The translations under genes were made by a program, and so were the position numbers. Below the pieces are notes generated by a model. It was not told the origin of the DNA, did no database searches, and saw only the letters and a list, made by a program, of their open reading frames with translations. Positions 25,171 to 37,761 of a stretch of DNA of 64,000 nucleotides are shown here, piece by piece. The stretch comes from Trichinella spiralis (lineage: Eukaryota; Nematoda; Enoplea; Trichinellida; Trichinellidae): the NCBI GenBank assembly GCA_000181795.3, contig CM012953.1, forward strand, positions 8,496,318 through 8,560,317, in the 5' to 3' direction. How positions within the stretch are numbered: the first letter of the stretch is position 1; the number at the start of each line of letters is the position of its first letter.

Positions 25171-28100
25171 CCAGAAAATGCAGCTGTTCTAATGTGAGCT
25201 TTCAGTCTGTCTGCTTTGCCTACTAATGCTCCCCGCCCATCTTCACGTCAGGCACATCTCCGTTTATTATAAGGTAAAATCAATATTGTTGGAAATGTCA
25301 AATTATAACCAATTGAAATCAGCTAGTCTAATTTTAACATTGAGCAAAATGGATAATAATATACCTGATTTTCAGAGTGAAAAAAAATACTCATTGCAAT
25401 TGTCGAGTTCCACATGAGGTAACTGGTATGCTTTAGTTGTTGTTCAATTTTGGGTGTGACGGAGCTTGGACAACTTAATCAAAGTACAATGCACGGTCAA
25501 ATCGCTTCTCAAGGTGACCTAGTAGCCAATTGTCCACAACAAGCAACCGTGGTAATGAAATGTCGAGGAAGAAGAACCGGCCTGTATTCGCTGTTTGTAC
25601 ATTGAATTTGGCCACTTTTCTAGAAACTCGTCCACTAAAAGCGACAATTCATGCAGTTAGTAGTAAACTAAAGCAGAAGTGCCGCCGCCCCAAACACATC
25701 GCCTTAGTAGCAACTACTCGACGTCTCGAAACGTCTCGAAAGCACAACGACGATGCAAAAAATGCAGCATCATCATCATTACCACTACCACAAGCAGCAG
25801 CAGCAACAACAACAACAACAACGTAAATAAATGACATCCAACTGACTAACAGTTTATGACAAGAACAACTGCAATTGAGCAATTAGCTTGCAACCGCTGT
25901 CCACATGTGCTTTCACGGGTCATTGAAAATGTGCCTCAGCCTATGTTATGGCATTCAACTTTTATTTTAATGCGCACGTTTTATTTTTCCTATTATTCTT
26001 ATTTCTTATAAAATTTCACATTTAGCAGTTTCATTTATTGACTTTAACCATTTTTCTTTGACAAATATATTAAAATTCATTTCCTGATTGATAATTCATC
26101 ATCATAAGCATTTGATGCTAAAGATGAATCTGTGCGATTTTTCATTATATTTCGTTTAATCAATTTTATAAATTATTTTTTATTTAGTTTTAAAGGAGAA
26201 GTAACTTTAAAAAAATTCCAATGTATAATCATAAAATTTCTTGTTTTAATTTTTACGAAGCTTTCTTTGAAAGAATTTAACTGCCGACGGCAGTGATAAT
26301 TGATTTTTCACTTTACAGAAGGTCGTTTCGTTTGAGACTGTTCTTATCAAGATAAACCTATTTAATGCTAAACAAAATGGTTTTTTCAACCTCTTCTTGC
26401 ACTATTTTAAATAAATTTTGATTTGTTTTTCTTAAAATCAAGCGACTTTGAATTCAAAGGCAAAACCCCCTTTCAAATTATTGATGCACACGTTATTTGC
26501 TGACTATCTTAATTCCGATTGGATTATAGTTTTATTCTTTAATGATGAATGAAATGTATCGGTTGGACAATTCTTATAATTGCGCTTGATGAATTAATAA
26601 TATCTGAGCACGAACGTTTAATTTACACTGAAAATAAAGGTACTGTAGATGGTTTTGTTCGTCATGGATTTACACCTTGGGCAAAAAGACTAGTCAACTA
26701 TCAAATATTGTAATTTTTATCCATACGTAATATACAAAATTAATTATATTTAACAATTGCAATCAATTACATTTATTCATTGCAAAAGTAACTAGTTCAA
26801 TGTGAAACGCTTAATTACAAATTAATCAATTTGTACACTGTCATTCAATTGGGAGGTGAAAGCTTTGTATGAAAAAAGCCAGCTGGTGTATAGGGATAGC
26901 ATAGGATACGTGTTTCATTGATTTTTTGGGTAATTATTATTACGGTTTACATAACAATAGGCAAGAAAGCTTTATTGTACAAAAAGCGCAACTACACTCC
27001 AAAGCAAAGTCAAATGCACTTCAATTATCACAACAGAATTGATAGAAGTTATTGCACTTTTCAAACAGCATCGGTTCAATGCCAAAATAATATTACTTCA
27101 ACATTACTGTTTATTATTGTTGCATATGAAAACGAATAAACTGAAGCATGATGCTTTTGTGAAATGCTATACTTTTAAATCTACATTTTTGCATGTTGAT
27201 GATTGCCCTTGAAATTAACACTTCCTGCACTTCCAGTTTATTAACTGCTTAATACATACTTTATGCAAGAAGTTTCTTTAAGCTTACTATAATTTAAGCA
27301 TTTAGCAAATTTTGCACAGGCAATTGTCCTTGATAAAGATTCCAGGAAAATGAGCATTTGTTATTGCAAAAACCGGACGCAATAGTCTATGATTATCAAA
27401 GCTCAGCATGGCATGATAATTATCAACCATAACAGCAGACCATCATTAAAATGCAAGCTATTCTACCAAACTTTATTTCATTCACAGAAAATATTTTATC
27501 CATACATTCATTTATCAAACAGCTGAAAAATCGAGAATAAAAATGAATTGCATAATTTTACACCATGCAGGTTTTAAATCATCAAAAAATACAACACATG
27601 AATATAAATTTCCAACAAACAATTGTATAACAAACGTAATTTTAGTTTATGTAGAGGGTTGTATTGCTCACAATCTGCAAATGTTTGATAAATGTATATA
27701 AAATTTATTTCATTTCATCAAACAGTCTTTTAAAGTAGCTATACACTCTCAATGTGCATTTCTGCTTTAAAAGCACTTCTCAACTTTAAAGTGAAAGCAT
27801 CAGTAAAGAAAACCCATAATTATAAAATATAGTTAAATTTGGTGTATGGTAATCTAGTCAATGTAATAGTGAGTAATTTGAAGAGTATATTTTATTAATG
27901 GATTGTTACATACAGAAAACTCATAAAAATTCTTATTCATCGATCAGTTGCTGTACAAGTAAAAGTTTGTTATTACCTTCTCACTGAAATTTCAAACTTT
28001 CTTTTACACGATGAATAATAACACTTATTTAACTATAAATATTTAAACTGTAATTTTGGACTATTTTAAGTAGAAATCAATCCTTTTTAAAAAATGCATA

Positions 28101-31100
28101 AAAGTTTAGCCAAGTAAAGCAGTTGAATAAAATGAAAAGGCTTTAAAAAATTTTAAATACATAATTATGCAAGTAAACGAAAAATATTCATGATTTACTC
28201 ATGGCCTGCTGAGAACGTCTGTGAAGTGTCATTGTAAGAATATCATTGCTTTAAATATTGATCTTTTTATCACTTTTGAATTCAAGCAATCATTATTGAT
28301 TTTCAACATCAGAACACGTCTGTATAATACAAAATGGTCAGGAAATAAGAATTACACTTGAGCATAATCTGTACAAATTGGATTAAACTTTCTCAGAATA
28401 TAAAAAATCATGGAGAAATTTTAAAAATCGCAAAATTGGTTATTGATATTAATTTTCAAAATAAACCCAAACAGTACTCAACTTGATTAAATAAATCATT
28501 CTGAAATGTCACATATTTAATATTTAATAAGTTTAAAGTGATTTATGCAATGACTATGCTTATAAAATGTAACTTTTAATAAATTATAATTACTGGTACT
28601 AAGCTTTTAAAAATAATAATAATTTTCATATGAAAAATTTAATTCAACATAAGTGCTTAATCCCAAAATTATAAATCATATACACTGTCAACTGCTTTTT
28701 ACCAAAGAATCAAATTTAGAATAAATGCTGCCGCCATTTAAAAAAATGATTGCATTCGCTGCTTTTGTTCTGTTTAAGTATTCTAAAAATGGTTGTGTCA
28801 TTATTTAAAAAACATATTAAAATGTAACAAAGCATTTTAAAAAGTTATATAATTGCATATTACAAAAATTATACAGTTTGATTATTAATTATATCTATAA
28901 GTTAACAATTGCTTAAAAAATGAACACTAATTTTTAAATATAAGATCATGACTTTCTTTAATTACAATTCAATGTTGCATTTAATTGAAGTAGCCTTCGT
29001 TGAAAAAAAATAAGCAACGTTTTCCATTAAAATAAAAAAGGCTTTTTTAAGAACAAATTAATCCATATATTAAATAAGTCAAAACAAGACTGACAAAGGG
29101 CTTTGGATGATTTTACATGATGCTTCATTTGATGCAAGATGGTTCACAGTAAAGCATTAAACATTTCTGAGTAGTCCTGGCCTTCCCATATTGATTCGCA
29201 ATTCAAAACTTCGATCTGCACTGACGTGCACCCAGTATAGTTGTCAATTAAACACTAAAACGTGGAATGTGAAGAAAAGAAAATGAATAAAATTGTACTT
29301 TGTTTAGCAGAGAAATACAACCATTAGCGTAGCTGAACTGAACATTTTGTCTGTTCTCAACTGAGTATTGAACAGTTTCAGTAAAGATTTCAAATTTTTA
29401 AAGCATTCTTTTAGATGGAAGAAATTCAAATAAGTAATTATTTAATGCTTTGCAAATTAAAGCAACCAATATACTTTGTGAAACAAAATTGTTGAATTTC
29501 CAAATCCTTAAACATATTTTATGTCAAGTGCTAAATGCTTGATAAAATCTGCTAGAACATTATTTGAATTCTTGTATTAGATAGCAAGGAAATGCAAAAT
29601 AAGTTTTGTAACATTTATTCACTTTGTATAAGTCCAGAACACTTTAAAGCTTTCAGAGTTCATGAAATTCAAATGTAACTAACAGCATAAACTTTCAATA
29701 AAGTGATAAGTGAAAAGTTCAATGTAAAATTTAGCAAAATTAAAAATATTTGTATATAAAATAATATTATAATATAAAACAGTAATAAAATGATAATAAT
29801 AGTGTAGTAATTTTAGTTTCTATGAAAGCATTTCTTAAATGTGTAATTACTAATTTTTAAAAGATGATGAATTTGAAGGTCATAAATTAGCCTTTTCATT
29901 GAGCAATTAACATCAACAATAGTTCATGAAATGAATTTTAAAATATGAAAGTCGCCTATCTAGAAATTAATTTTATTTATAGCACTGTTTACTTAATAAA
30001 GAATAAAAATTGCAAAATTAAAACGAGTAATGTATTATTTTGACCTAATACTTGGAACCGTACTTTAACTTAAAAGAGAACTTATGTGCAACTACTGTAT
30101 TACAAGAAAAGTGATCTTATGAAAGTATTTCGCTTTGTGTTGTACAAAGCATTGTCATAAATGTAATGTTAAATAATATCTTACCCAAAGCAGGAACAGT
30201 GGTCGAGAAGGGATTAGATAAATTTCAAGCGGTATCACAGCCAGCAGTTCTTTAGTAGATATAATTTGCATTCAGTAACAAAATCAACTGTCTTAAACAA
30301 TCTTAGCTAATAACCATGCCAAGTATGAATGTGAATAATCAATGTGTGGTCAGCTGTTGGTCAGAAAGAAAGCCTTTATATTAGCTGGTAACTACCATTT
30401 GTTAACGAGCTATACGGATAAGAGGACACTTGCTGTTTGACTTTGCAAACAGAACACAGTCTTTTTGTCTGTATGTCTGCCCCCTTTGCCCCCATTTTAT
30501 CCGCATACGTTTGAAGTAAGTAAAAAATTGATTTTTACCGGCCAATCAAAGAAAACTGCCGTTGACATTTGGTAAGAGGTATATTGCTGACTTGGGTTTA
30601 TTTAGTTTTGACAACGGGCGGGAAATTGGCTTCAAGATGAAAATCAGCAGCGAAGCGCAAAATGACCCCTTCTTAAGGAAAAGCAACCAAAACCAAATGA
30701 TGGTTGCATTTATCGATCATTAGCCGGCAGATGCAAAAGAAACCCTAACACCCGCTGGACTGAAAATGCTCAAGGTCAAAGTAAATGAAATTAAAATGAC
30801 TTTAAAAAAGTGGCAATGCATGGGCATAAAATTTTCTACCATAAAAGAAAATTTTTCATGCAAGCAACAAAAATGTGAAAAGAGCAGTTTGAAAATCGAA
30901 TAATATCCTCAGAAAGCTGTTTCTTCCCATTAACCATCTGTACAATGGGGTGCTCATCCCAGATGGAGCAGTCAACATTTTTCATTGCATAATTTATTTT
31001 ACATTAGAGCAGTGTTAATTATAAAGTCGCAATACTTCATAACATTTCAGTAAAATGATCGAACATCTCTGTCAGTAGTATTCCTAAGCAAATGATGTAG

Positions 31101-33831
31101 AAGAATCACTTTTGCAGCCCGTTCATGTTTATTTTTATGACTTTTAATATAAAAAAAGAATAAACGCAGTTCAGTAATTTCTTACATTAATTTATTTGTA
31201 CTTACAGATCTATGTATTTATGTGTATGTAATTAGAAAGTAACATTAATGAGATGATAATATCATAAAAACGACATTTGGGGTAAAATTTACTGCCGGGT
31301 TCAAGCTAAAAATAATTGATTTCATGAAGAGAAAAGCAGAGAAACTACTAGAAGATTAAGAAAATTGCAAAGGAGAAAATAGGATTGAGAATATTGATAA
31401 AAATCATGCAATAATTATAAAAGCTCACCTAATTACAGAATGAATTCAATTAATTTGCAATGAGAAACTTAAAAAAAATAAAACTACATTGTACAAGTAA
31501 TGTTAAGTCTAAAATTATTTCATTTCTCATGAATGTGGAGCACAAATTTAGACAGAAGTTTTTCATATTCATCTTTCAGTTATTTGTTAAATGAATACAC
31601 TGAATGGTCAAAATGTTCAAGCAAAAACTGACATTGCGCCAAATAAAATTTTGCTTTTGAAAAAAGTTTATTTTTAATCAATTCCAAGAGAACAATAAAA
31701 ACAGATCATATGTACAGTAAAAGAAAACTTTTATTCAAGTAAAACTGACGTTTAAACTGACATTATGCATAATGATAAAAAAATTATATATAAATGATAT
31801 TAAAGTAGAAGTTAGAACACATAATTGAAAGTAAAGATTAAAAGCTGAGTTAGTGTACACTTCAATTTCATACAGAAATTTATTCAAATGTACCATTTCA
31901 GAAATTTTATTTATTATGACTACAAGTATTAATTTTTGACAATTTTTGAAAATATAAAAATCACTTATTATTTAAGGTAATCTTGTTAATATTTTAGTCT
32001 CATCTTTTGGGCACAATTCTATGAATTTGTAAATGTAGCAAATAATTTACCTTATTCATTCGTTGCTTCCACTTATCATTTCACTGCTTAGCATTTGCGT
32101 GTTACAATATGCTGATTTCTTCTCTTCATCGATGGTGCAAATTAGCATTTGTTAAATTCTACACTTCTAAGATATTTCTAAAATGATGTGGTATATCTAA
32201 TAAGATTAAATTTATTTGCTATTTATGTCTCTTTTGACTCATTTATCAAATTAGCAGCTTGTTGTAAAAGCAGTGAAGCTAGCTATTATGCTTATTGTTA
32301 GACCAGTGCAGAGAGGTACTAGTGATCATATTGAAGCTGGTTTTAGGATGAGCAAGAGAATAGTTACCGGTACTGAATGTAAACTAGGCATTATTTTCAT
32401 TGCTGTCTTTAGCTTGCATTTAACAATGAAGTAATATTTTTTAAATTTTGAGCGGTAGAGCACCCACCACAATGCCAGCATTTCCGGCAAATCATACATA
32501 GACTATGTGAAAGAAGAAATAAATTTTTGGCAGCTTATAAATTTCTGAGAAAATGTTACTCTTTTAGATTGAATAAAAAGTGATGAATGCTCTGAAATTG
32601 AAAGGAATGACTTACAGTTTGATCGTGAAGAGTTTTGACCGTCTGCATCAAGAATATGGAAATTATCTAATTTTGAAGTATCAAAAATGAATCAATCTAA
32701 TCATCGTTAAATGTTATCAGACTCAAATTATCTGTAGATGTTGCTTTTACTTATAAAGTCTGTGGAAATTTCGAAATAATGAGTCTGTTCATACAGTTCT
32801 GACGACAGAAATCAAAAAAAGAAAAAACTGAGTGGAAAGATACTAATCTTATAAGTCATAAAATTGAAAAAGTAAGAAAATCAGAATGGTCTGACCTGAT
32901 ATCTGCTACATCATGCATCCTACAAACAAAACAAAGGAAAGAGTTAATTCAATAGACAAAAGACGGCTGATTACGTTTTGCCTAGCAGTAACGTTGTACA
33001 GCTGTTATCTGCATTTTGGTGTTCAGCTGTATTCTTTGCTATCTTTTAATCTGCTGTATTTCATAATTTTGTGAAAGAAAGCATATTTATCTGAGAATTA
33101 TGAATTGGCTAACTTCCAACTATTACTTGACACTGCAAGATGAAAGTCAGTAAGATGCTGTTATGAAATGTTCAACTGTAATCTGTCCTCTATAAAAGTA
33201 ATGAAATAGCAGGGAACTCTATGACTAGCAGTGAAATTTTGCATTCAGCTGAACTGATGCTGGACTGCAGTTTTACTTTACCTAAATGTGGAACTCTGAG
33301 TTATTTATTTTCCAAATGTTTTCGTGTAACTCAGACTAACATAAAGCAGACAAGTGCTAAATAGCAAAATGATTAAAGTAGAGCGATGTGGATTATGATT
33401 TACTTAAAATTAACCAATCAAAAATGATTTTCAGGAAGCCAATAGCGTGATTTTAAACAGAAAAATAATTTTTATTTTTTATTTTAATATGTATATTTAA
33501 AATAAAAGATAAATGTTTACTAATATAATTTATTGTTAATATTATATACAACAAAAAGATTGTTTTTGAAGATGAAAAGGATATTTTTCTACATTAAGGT
33601 ATTTCAGGTTTATTATTAACTTTAATACAGGTTATTACTGTAATAATCTGTTCTGGTCGTTGCTGCTGATCTTTGGTCTTTGGTCCCACCATCTGAAGTA
33701 AGAAATCTGTCGAAGTCAAATGTCTGAATTCTTTGAATCTCTAAAGAAAAACAGAAAAATTCTCCGGTAAAATAATTATATATTTTTTAATTTTGTTGAC
33801 AAGTATTAATTTTCTTGCAATGTTGTACCAG
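25171..33831. other. AT-rich desert, central part
   Basis: No convincing gene. A plus-strand open patch at 25530-25822 ends in a CAG/CAA tract followed by a donor-like GTAAAT and could be a 5' exon, but nothing links to it. 30180-30760 and 32280-33330 are less AT-rich and hold broken coding-like frames without a recognisable family. The remainder is featureless AT-rich DNA. Confidence 0.4.
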
Positions 33832-34178
33832 GGAATGTGGTTTACGTCTTAAAAATGCCCATTTATTTGGCAAATGAACACACAATAAGAACACCTGAGA
33901 TTTTTGGTAAATTTGGACTCATTGAACGAATTGTAATAAAGCCTATTCCACCGGTTGGTAAAAATCTGATTCACTTATATAAATGTACGTAATCTTTGCA
34001 TTCCCTTTGTAGATATTGCAACATATTACAGCCACAGTCTATATGAAGTACCACAATAAAGAAGATGGCATCAAAGCGGTGGCACTGGGCAGCAAAAAAT
34101 GACCTAGGATGAAAATTAGTTTTGGTGGCATGCGCTACTGTAACGCATTCTTGGACAATATGAGATGCGAAAATGAAG
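33832..34178 (+). pseudogene. CNOT4 (NOT4) RRM-region pseudogene fragment
   Basis: The segment following TTGTACCAG reads NVVYVLKMPIYLANEH then RTPEIFGKFGLIERIVIKP. This is the signature start of the CNOT4 RNA-recognition motif (LxxPExFGKFGKIxKVVI). After an intron-like gap ending CCCTTTGTAG at 34012, a second segment reads ATVYMKYHNKEDGIKAVALG, an in-frame TGA, then MKISFGGMRYCNAFLDNMRC. It matches the second half of the RRM plus the C3H1-like YCxxFLxNMxC element that follows it in CNOT4. CNOT4 is an E3 ligase associated with the CCR4-NOT deadenylase. The stop codon, a doubtful splice phase and the lack of recognisable RING and C-terminal exons point to a dead copy. The intron-like gap suggests a DNA-level duplicate rather than a retrocopy. 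A tenable alternative is a real but badly read gene. Confidence 0.65.
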
Positions 34179-37100
34179 TATGTGTTATTTCCATATATAT
34201 CAAAAAATGTCAAGGTATTATGTTAATAAATTATAGTCATTATTTTCAGAAATGAATATTATTATTTGGTTTCTTTTGTCTTGAAATATCAAATTGATAT
34301 ATCACGTTTCTACTTTATGTCATATAAGGTAATTGTTCCAGTTACTCTTAAATTTAATCAAAATTATAATTTTAATTTAAATCTTCTTAAAAGTCAAAAT
34401 TTAACTGTTCTGTTTAATTGTCAGTGAATTGTGCTTTTAACTGCTGAAGATTTGTTAAACTAAGATTAAATGTTGTAAAACACTAATTTTGAATTGGAAA
34501 TTACTAGACAAGTTAGTAAACTGTTCTATATTTGTATTAGGACAACTTGAAGCAGAATTTAATTTAGTATTCCAATCAGCGATGCGCTGTCAATCATAGG
34601 TATCGTAGGTGCATTTTGCAAATTGAATAGGTGATGTCTTGATTCTTTTCAAATGTAGTTTATTAGAGGATGAGGATCATGGAGAGGAGTGTATATATTG
34701 GATGGTAATGCTAACATATGCTTATAAATATTTACAAGTTATCAAAAATTGCAAACCTTCAGCCTTTTAGTTGATTCACAAGCTGAATATTAGTCGAAAA
34801 AACAAGAAATATATACTGAATATGTCAAGAATAAAAATAAGAAGTACCTAATCACTTGTCTAATTTAAGAAATTACAAAATGATGTACCATGTGTGCTGC
34901 TGCGAGCAGTTCATTTCAGAATCAGGAACCAAACAATTCGGACAGTTTAGATAACTTAAAATGACATTGAATGATATTTTTACTCACCAAGAATGAATCG
35001 AAATGTACCCGTTTAATGAACCTAGAATTATTACAGAACAAGCCTTATGTGGTAGCTGATTCATTGAAAACTCATTAAAAAATGATTCAACTCATTGAAA
35101 AAGTCATGCATATCATGCAGAAATGTTTTGACGACTAATATGGTTTCATAAATACAGCAGTTTCATTTGAAATAAGAGCAAAATTTAATGATAAACTGCA
35201 GACATTCATTAGTGATGATATAAATGGCAAGGACATGCTAATTTTTTAAATCACAAGATTTTATAATTAAAAAACTTTTTAGTGTTTAGAAATTAATTAG
35301 AAAAAAGTTTGAAAAAATCAAAAAATTAAATCAAACTGTGAAATTGTTAGCGTGAGTTGAAAAGAGGAAGCATTGGGTAATCTGAGCTCTCAGAACAAAT
35401 AAGAAAATGTTTAAGAATTGTAAAATTGTTAACAGATGATTAAAAGACAGAAGATTACGATGTATTGAAAGACAGAAGATTAAAAATAAAGCAGAACATT
35501 GGAAGTGACAGAATTGCTCAATAGTCACAGTAAAATTCCTACTGTGAACACTAAGTTCAGCCTACCAAAAAATTGATGCTGCTTAATTACCGTCTCTCAG
35601 ATGGTAGCATATTAAAAATTTATTTGTATTTTGAATTGAAATTCTAGAATAGTGCCTCTAAATGCGGTCAGTATAATTTTATGCGTGTTATACTAAAATT
35701 CAGCTTGACTTTTAATAGCATTCACAACACTGCTGTTTTATCTGGCTCTGCAAATACAAATCTGCTTTTTGCCAGATCTGAATTAATTATACAAAGGTAT
35801 TCTGTAAGCAGCAGTTGCTACATGAAATGGCAATAGTAAATTTTATCATCAAAGAGCACTACTGAATAGGCATGATGCTAAATATCTAAGTTCACAACTC
35901 ACGCTTTTCATATTTATCTTCATCACAAGCATGGATATTTTCTTTTGTAACTTATGTCTGCATGTTAGCGCCTGTGGTTATTGTTTTCTGTCCAAGAAAA
36001 ACGTTAAAAATTATAGTTTGAAAATAAAATCATCATTCCATCAATTTCCATCCATCATTCATCCATACTGACATCAGTCTGATATAACAAATAATATAAG
36101 CAATATAATCAGCTGAGTGTTTATTTCACTTAAGATATGGTAGCACTTCGAAACTGCTGTTTCAGTCTGAAAAGCTCAATTTGCGTCTGTTTTATGCACA
36201 CTGCAATATATAGCTTATTCCTTTAAGATTCTTAAATACAAATTATTTTTGTGATTAAAGTTGAAAATTTATGCTCATATTGACTTTCTTTCCCTCTGAG
36301 AAAGCGGTATGCTAATATAAAGTGTTAGATGAACTTTATTGAAATGGATTTTTATAAATGAATTTTAACTAATAAGAAGAATCATGGAATTCCATAAACA
36401 TTTCTACTAACAACAATTTTAAATTTATGTGGAACAAGAATAACAAGCATTTCAACTAATTCAGTTACAGTTTTTAAACAGGTTTAATCAGATTGATAAG
36501 TTCAGTAGTGTAACAGATGCCCAAGTGCTCAGTACCGTACAGTAAGAATTGTTAAATATCATCTATGCCAGGCACGGCAGAAAAAGAGCCGTCAGTCAAT
36601 CAATCCAATCAGTAGAAAGAGTGGCGACCAATCGGTAGAAAGAGTGGCGTAACTCCTGATAATCAGAAAGGCTACGGTAGGTTGTGGAGAGTAGGGGTTC
36701 GTACGTGATGCTCGTTTGGTGATCGACAGCAGTGGTGTCGGTGGCATGTTTTAATAAGCACTTTAAGCGGTTTTGTTGTGTCTGCTTCTCTTTATTATCC
36801 TGAATGTCTTCGTTGAAGCGGGAAGGAGGTCGCACGATCAACACGGATTGCAGTGACCAGGGGGACAGTACTGAGGTAGAGGTATATCCGCCAGCTTCTG
36901 CAGAAAATCCGTTACAAGTAGTTCTTTTCATGTAAAATATTTTATTTTAAAGTTCTATGATTATAATCGTGATATTAACAGAAAAAAGACAAAATTATAA
37001 TAGCATATGCATGTTATTAGTAATATACAACTGGAATTGTTTGCATTGTATTCACTTTTGAAAAGCTGCCGATGTTTCATCACAGATGACCAGTTAAAAT

Positions 37101-37761
37101 AAAATCGACTCGTCGACAAACACAAACACCGATGTTGAAATTATTCGCTGAAAATTTATTTAATAAGGAAAAGCTGTTTTTCTGAAAGCTATCTTTAGAA
37201 TCTGTCATAGTGGAAGCAACAGCTGCGTTTGCTGTGGAGATGAAAAATTCATTTTCTTCAAATATTCTTGCTTTGAAATTCACAAATTATGCCAATCCGA
37301 CAAAATGCATTTGGAAAATTGAACGCATCATTTGAAAATGTTGCTAAAAATAAGACATGCAGAAAAAGTTATTTTATTTCATAATGTGGCTTCTTTTATA
37401 AGCGCCAGTGAGAATGTGTTGAGTTGTTAAATTTCGGTCGCCAGATCAATTTCCACCGCAATTATTCACTCGCTTTCTGCATTTATTGACGTGCTCATCA
37501 TTGATGACAACAAGAGAAAAAATGAACACATTGTTCAGCAAACTTTATGCAACAAATCACCAACTAGAGCCAATAACAAAGAAAAAAAAACAATGAACTA
37601 TTCTTAGTTGTTGTTTTAAGCAACCATTTTAATTATTTAAAATTCTACAAATAAAGATTGAAAAAAACAAAAATTCTATAAACTATTTTAGAAAAAAACA
37701 AAAGAATAAACTGATAGCGAAATGAAAGTTTTGTTTGCTCGTTTCTGTGTTCATCAGTGCT
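34179..37761. other. AT-rich desert, right part
   Basis: No supported gene. A GC-richer minus-strand open patch (36596-36920) follows a good acceptor (TTTTCTGCAG) and includes a 23-nt tandem duplication; it could be a terminal exon but I cannot link it. Another minus-strand patch at 37080-37283 is equally unlinked. Confidence 0.4.
36605..36650. repeat. Tandem duplication of a 23-nt unit
   Basis: Two adjacent copies of a unit beginning CCAATC and ending GTGGCG, differing at two positions. They lie within an open minus-strand frame of unknown status. Confidence 0.85.

Noticed and set aside
32280-33330. Coding-like broken frames suggestive of a DNA transposon
   Set aside because: Too many stops and no catalytic or terminal motif; I could not assign any family.
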